A stretch of 7,612 bases of DNA from a bacterium (GTDB lineage: Bacteria > Electryoneota > Electryoneia > Electryoneales > Electryoneaceae). Numbering within the stretch: position 1 is the first letter of the stretch; each line of letters opens with the position of its first letter. The DNA is taken from the NCBI GenBank assembly GCA_014729955.1, contig WJJA01000592.1, forward strand, positions 1 to 7,612, in the 5' to 3' direction. A program made the translations under genes and the position numbers. Positions 5,001-7,612 of the stretch are shown here, one piece after another. Under the pieces are notes generated by a model. That model saw only the letters and a program-made list of their open reading frames with translations, was not told the DNA's origin and did no database searches.

Positions 5001-7612
5001 TCCCACCCGGGATGCAGACGTTGAGAATACTCGTAGTATTCCGTATCCATATCCCGACCGAAACGAAGGAACATTTCCAGTTTCTTGCCGCCCATCGCAT
5101 GGACGTTACGCCCTCCGCCGTGCACAAACATTTTCAACTGCTTGTATTCGCGAAGGTTCTGGTTACTGAGCAGCGTCTTTACCAGACGGCCTTCCGCGCC
5201 GGTGGGAAAATCCTCCACCTGCAGTACCAGGGACTGCTCTTTGCTGCGGATGTCAGTGATGGGATCGATTTCACCCTCTACACCCGGCGGTGGATTGTAT
5301 TCGGTTTCGTTGTCGTAGGTGTTGATAATCGAGGATGTGACGTACAGTGTCGTATCACCGGTCGCCGGATCACGTACCGGTTCCTCCAGCCATTCATTCC
5401 CCACGAGCTCCATCTGGGCGATCTTCAGGTTGGTATAAGAGGTCATTCCGGTCAAGAACATGCGAATGAACTTGATCTTGTCGAGGCTGGGTTCGCCGAT
5501 TTTTTCATAGTAGTCTTCCAGGGGGATACGAATGAGATACCAGCCGGTGTTCACGACATCGCCGTTGTCGGTCTCTGTCGGACCGCCGCCGACGACGTAC
5601 TTGGAAGAATCCGTCGGATTGTTGAAACGGAAACGGTAGCGGAAGAACTTGTTGGTCTGTGTCAGCAGAGCGTTGCGGTCCAGGTCTTCGGTGTCCGGCA
5701 GGGTTCCGCCCTGCTCCTGTGCATTTCCTTCGGTTCCGTTGATTCGATAGTACACCCCGCCGTACGCCCAGTCGTCTGATGAGAACGGTTCCATCTCTTC
5801 CGGCGGCAATCCGACAATGTCATGCTCGCCGTTGCCGTTGATGTCCCAGAAGTCGTATTCGCCGGGCGTGAAGTCCTGCTCGCTGAAGAGCCACGGGCTG
5901 CCGACTCGGGGACTGCCGTCGGACCGTTGTCCGCGCCACGGCGGGTCTTCCCCTTCGATGCGGTCGATACCGACATCTTCATCATCGTCCAGGATCAGGT
6001 TGCCCTGGGACGTCCCTTCCAGGGGAATATCCTCCGTGTCCAGCTCGTTGTTTGGAATGACATCTTCAGAGATCTCGCCCATGTCGATCACGAGCATGCC
6101 GTCGGAGGCTTCGCCCCAGTTCATCCAGATATCGATGAACTTGGTCTCCGCCTGGTTGTAGAAGCCCGGCGTCATCCACCGCATGATGCCGTTCCAGGTA
6201 CGGCGATAGTCTTCATCTTCGCTGTACTGCGTGCGGCGATTGCGGAAGTTGTTGATACGCGGGTCATACTCGATGTCGAGGATCTGCACGTTCTTCGATG
6301 TCTTGCTGCTCGTCGGACGATTCGGCCAGATGTCGTTGATATGGGGCTGGTTGGTGTCGTTGTACCAGACCAGCCAGCCGCGCACATCCGACTCATCATA
6401 CTGGTCCGGCGTATCGCCGATCGGCAGTTTCACCGGGTGACTGGCATGCGACCAGCCGGACTTCATGATCGACATCGGCGTGGCACGCTTGGAGGCTTCG
6501 AAATCGTCGATATAGGCGACGCCGTTGTCATCGCCGGTGGATTCATTGTTCAGGTTGTTCGGATTCGGGAACACCTGCGCAATTTCACCCTCAAAGGTCA
6601 ACTGGCTCGGCTCGTCGGTTTCCACCAGCGGAAGAGCATCCACCATCTGTGTCATGAAGTACGGGCGAAAACGCAACCGGGCGTTCAGATCCCAGATGAA
6701 GTTGCGAAGCGGTTCGCTACCGACCTTAACTCGCTTCTCAATCGGTTTTTCATTGAAGTAGAGAATGGTCGCGCCGAGGAAGCTGTCTTCCCAGAGGGCA
6801 TACTCCACGCGCACCCCGAGCATTGTACGCTGATCGAGCTGAAAAATCTCTCCCGATTCGTAATTGATCTCGACATTGGCATCCGGTTGCATCGCCTCCG
6901 GATTGATCATGGTCAATTGACCCGAAAGGTAGTCGATCGCGTAATCCCTGTCCTTCTCCAGCTTGCGACCGTTGAGATACACCTCTTCTGATCCCTCGAG
7001 CACATTGATACCAAGGTCGAACTGCGACGAGACGCTGGTATAGGTGGATTCGAGGGTAAAATTGGCGGGAACATTGCGCCCCGTGCGGGCGAGCTGGTAC
7101 AACTCATCCTGTGTTTCGCTGGTGTCCAGGTCGGTGAAGACAGTGTCGTTGCCGACGACATAACCGGACGGGTTCATCGGGGTCAAATCGGGAAAGTGCA
7201 CCTCGCCGTAGGCATAGTTCATGAATGCGGCGTCGATTTCACCGTCCGGCACGAGGCTGCCGTTCTCATTGTTGCGGTTGTCCAGACCGAAGATTTCCAC
7301 CCAGGTCTTCGCGCCGCGAGTGGCTGAGCCTTCCGAGTCCTTGCGGAGGATGCGAAACTCGAAGTCCTCCGGCTTCAGACCGCTTCCCCCTGTGTCGTAC
7401 ACGTGCTTCCAGGACAGATCCCACGTTGGATCGTCCGCGGTGGGCGAAGAAGGCTTCAGAAGCTGCAGAATGATCTGATCACTCGAAGGTTCAACAACCC
7501 CGTAATCCCTCTGCTCCGGGTTAATGCCCGCTTCGGGTTGGCTGAGACGGTAGGCGACCGCGATCACCTGGTCGTCGCTTGCGGGGTAGGACAAGCGTAT
7601 GTAGCCCAGCAC
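2027..7612 (-). CDS. sprA: T9SS outer-membrane translocon protein SprA/Sov, C-terminal 1861 residues (5' end outside window)
   Basis: SprA (Sov in Porphyromonas) is the giant outer-membrane beta-barrel through which type IX secretion substrates leave the periplasm; known homologues form about 36 strands and bind PorV and a plug protein. Residues are numbered from the right edge. The first codon is GTG inside the gene, not a start, and the signal peptide and perhaps 500 or more residues are missing. Family blocks seen in order are QVIAVAYRL (15-23), PTWDLSWKHVY (62-72), GSEEVYLNGRKL (207-218), DYAIDYLSGQLTMIN (223-237), FLGATILYFNEKPIEKRVKVG (278-298 region), and the hallmark YIDDFE (367-372) followed by a GWSHASHP block (386-393). 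An EDVGID (545-550) and DINGNGEHD (590-598) region matches the Asp-rich part of the family. From about 930 to the end the protein shows alternating polar/hydrophobic strands. The C-terminal block RRFKNQTQFQLTADY (1777-1791) and final FGINISISI also fit SprA. No cysteine occurs in the whole segment, as is common in envelope proteins. Family assignment rests on remembered motifs, but many agree. Confidence 0.93.
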   Translation of the reverse strand: MLGYIRLSYPASDDQVIAVAYRLSQPEAGINPEQRDYGVVEPSSDQIILQLLKPSSPTADDPTWDLSWKHVYDTGGSGLKPEDFEFRILRKDSEGSATRGAKTWVEIFGLDNRNNENGSLVPDGEIDAAFMNYAYGEVHFPDLTPMNPSGYVVGNDTVFTDLDTSETQDELYQLARTGRNVPANFTLESTYTSVSSQFDLGINVLEGSEEVYLNGRKLEKDRDYAIDYLSGQLTMINPEAMQPDANVEINYESGEIFQLDQRTMLGVRVEYALWEDSFLGATILYFNEKPIEKRVKVGSEPLRNFIWDLNARLRFRPYFMTQMVDALPLVETDEPSQLTFEGEIAQVFPNPNNLNNESTGDDNGVAYIDDFEASKRATPMSIMKSGWSHASHPVKLPIGDTPDQYDESDVRGWLVWYNDTNQPHINDIWPNRPTSSKTSKNVQILDIEYDPRINNFRNRRTQYSEDEDYRRTWNGIMRWMTPGFYNQAETKFIDIWMNWGEASDGMLVIDMGEISEDVIPNNELDTEDIPLEGTSQGNLILDDDEDVGIDRIEGEDPPWRGQRSDGSPRVGSPWLFSEQDFTPGEYDFWDINGNGEHDIVGLPPEEMEPFSSDDWAYGGVYYRINGTEGNAQEQGGTLPDTEDLDRNALLTQTNKFFRYRFRFNNPTDSSKYVVGGGPTETDNGDVVNTGWYLIRIPLEDYYEKIGEPSLDKIKFIRMFLTGMTSYTNLKIAQMELVGNEWLEEPVRDPATGDTTLYVTSSIINTYDNETEYNPPPGVEGEIDPITDIRSKEQSLVLQVEDFPTGAEGRLVKTLLSNQNLREYKQLKMFVHGGGRNVHAMGGKKLEMFLRFGRDMDTEYYEYSQRLHPGWEDNNILINLDQLTALKKKAEDSGRNTAHHVLPNGDVIRVVGQPSIGNISVYAVGLKNLGPPVSANEHLEVWVNELRVSNVRREAGIAMRSSMSAEFADFMTFNTSINQRDANFHQVDARVGSNDSKIDNSMDAKINLDRFLNPAAGFKIPINGSVKHSLSIPKYTTGNGDIRTEAVVEEEELNIWRRFADFLFDRSIYENRPYLTTQEGDTLVDEETGLPLQDPLAWGADTLLTTDQDYSWGTSFSKTKESPNPLIRYTVDKISVTYNNSQSWGSTQDKQYSKSFSNSGDASYSLPFKPADLKLFSWLEPVPWLNRMADSRFNYWPTQISVSGNVNETRSSDKNRGGEDRSTYSLSNTRSFSTGWKPFSSMNFDYSLSADSRYAREDSTQQNILYLDQPVSIRNRQFAPTTPPELILEETLQTLAADTMDNAEAREVYYATLDSMANTENLQEVVDWLFPRLNSFMDADSLKQPWNELGPGDERYDNTFWQIGGMPFYDTRKSQRVGGSLTPNVFDWLGTDASYSTNYTWSWSGTSYEGRSVNANTSLSGNLTFKLRQLLPQPERGGGRGNRGGNRGAPGRGGFGPGSPDLGPGGFGDPGRTPVPGENPRPEGEGDEGGDQDGGKGKKQDDEEKNGGGPKLPAINPLKGLLWAGQRIQDIRLSYSQSTNHRNPAVEPGDASLDYQLGLTGKPGLDVVEGAVQTQSHSRTDDYRIGSGLDITTRITTKLDYIYKLEHRWGQQTEGAVTRSAFFISSDKKGGVTLFDIPDYTLRIGGLEQLGPMQNFTQTVNIEHGYNGTFSEGWQETRETEIIEDTTGVAPPDTIETIQRSIRNRNYTRNFSPLVGLNITWVYGISTNIRLNHTVKVTANPANNSNARDTNQGISVSASYTRNTGFRIPIPIWPFKNRRFKNQTQFQLTADYNSTLKETQQGDADYSMTQETTNWSVQPQITYSFSRTVTGSVRYKYGVTKNSIATTRFQEFGINISISIRG
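2042..2065 (-). other. C-terminal beta-signal of SprA
   Basis: The last barrel strand reads EFGINISISIRG. Residues 1850-1857 (EFGINISI) fit the pattern polar-x-Gly-x-x-hydrophobic-x-hydrophobic used by the BAM complex to recognise outer-membrane barrels. Two residues, Arg-Gly, follow the last hydrophobic position instead of the frequent terminal aromatic residue. The presence of this strand indicates that the TAA at 2027 is the natural end of the protein and not a truncation. Confidence 0.6.
3086..3325 (-). other. Gly/Arg-rich then acidic low-complexity insertion within SprA (about residues 1430-1509)
   Basis: Between two barrel strands (ending FKLRQLL and resuming near LPAINPLKGLLWAGQRI) lies about 80 residues without hydrophobic alternation. 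The first part is Gly/Arg-rich (RGGGRGNRGGNRGAPGRGG, 1435-1453). A Gly/Pro part follows (GFGPGSPDLGPGGFGDPG), and then a mixed-charge part rich in Glu, Asp and Lys (about 1482-1504). It is almost surely disordered and should be an exposed loop of the barrel. In SprA homologues this place is, as I recall, a variable loop, so an expansion here is tolerated. The DNA is visibly more GC-rich than its surroundings, but I see no perfect tandem repeat units and the frame is kept through it. Confidence 0.8.

Noticed and set aside
5822..6991. 389-codon ORF on the plus strand opposite sprA
   Set aside because: It lies wholly antisense to a well supported SprA coding region, has no recognisable domain, and such open antisense frames are expected from the codon bias of GC-rich genes.
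7610..7612. Start codon of sprA at the right edge
   Set aside because: The codon is GTG (Val) in the middle of a conserved LGYIRL block; the gene clearly continues beyond the window.

Overview
The window holds two minus-strand genes that fill almost all of it. The first (upstream, right side) is a very large outer-membrane secretion protein of the SprA/Sov family, the translocon barrel of the type IX secretion system (T9SS). Its 5' end lies beyond the right edge. The second (left side) is glmS, glucosamine-6-phosphate synthase, whose last sense codon is the first three bases of the window. They are separated by 197 bases (1831-2026, plus the sprA stop).

Organism: SprA is characteristic of the Fibrobacteres-Chlorobi-Bacteroidetes (FCB) superphylum. 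The protein keeps the family hallmarks but is divergent. Its neighbour is glmS, not the ruvA/gcvH genes I associate with sprA in Bacteroidetes, and the DNA is fairly GC-rich by eye. I infer an FCB-group bacterium, probably outside the classic Bacteroidetes (for example Fibrobacterota, Gemmatimonadota, Latescibacterota, KSB1 or Zixibacteria-like lineages). The phylum cannot be fixed from this window.

Layout: 7612 down to 2027 is the C-terminal 1861 codons of sprA, including a conserved YIDDFE block, an Asp/Gly-rich stretch, a long run of amphipathic barrel strands, a Gly/Arg-then-acidic low-complexity insertion at 3086-3325, and an intact C-terminal strand with a BAM-type beta-signal. The intergenic region contains a weak candidate 51-codon ORF directly behind the sprA stop, two small tandem inverted repeats and a clear Shine-Dalgarno for glmS. 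From 1830 to 1 is glmS, read codon by codon without interruption, with all key catalytic residues present.

The two genes act in different processes: GlmS makes glucosamine-6-phosphate in the cytoplasm for peptidoglycan and lipopolysaccharide precursors, and SprA exports proteins across the outer membrane. Both serve the cell envelope, but the gap and the leader-like sequence suggest glmS has its own expression signals. No mobile element, RNA gene, CRISPR array or defence system was seen. I found no convincing previously undescribed system. The points most worth a second look are the unusual low-complexity insertion in SprA, the sprA-glmS linkage, and the structured glmS leader with its possible small ORF.
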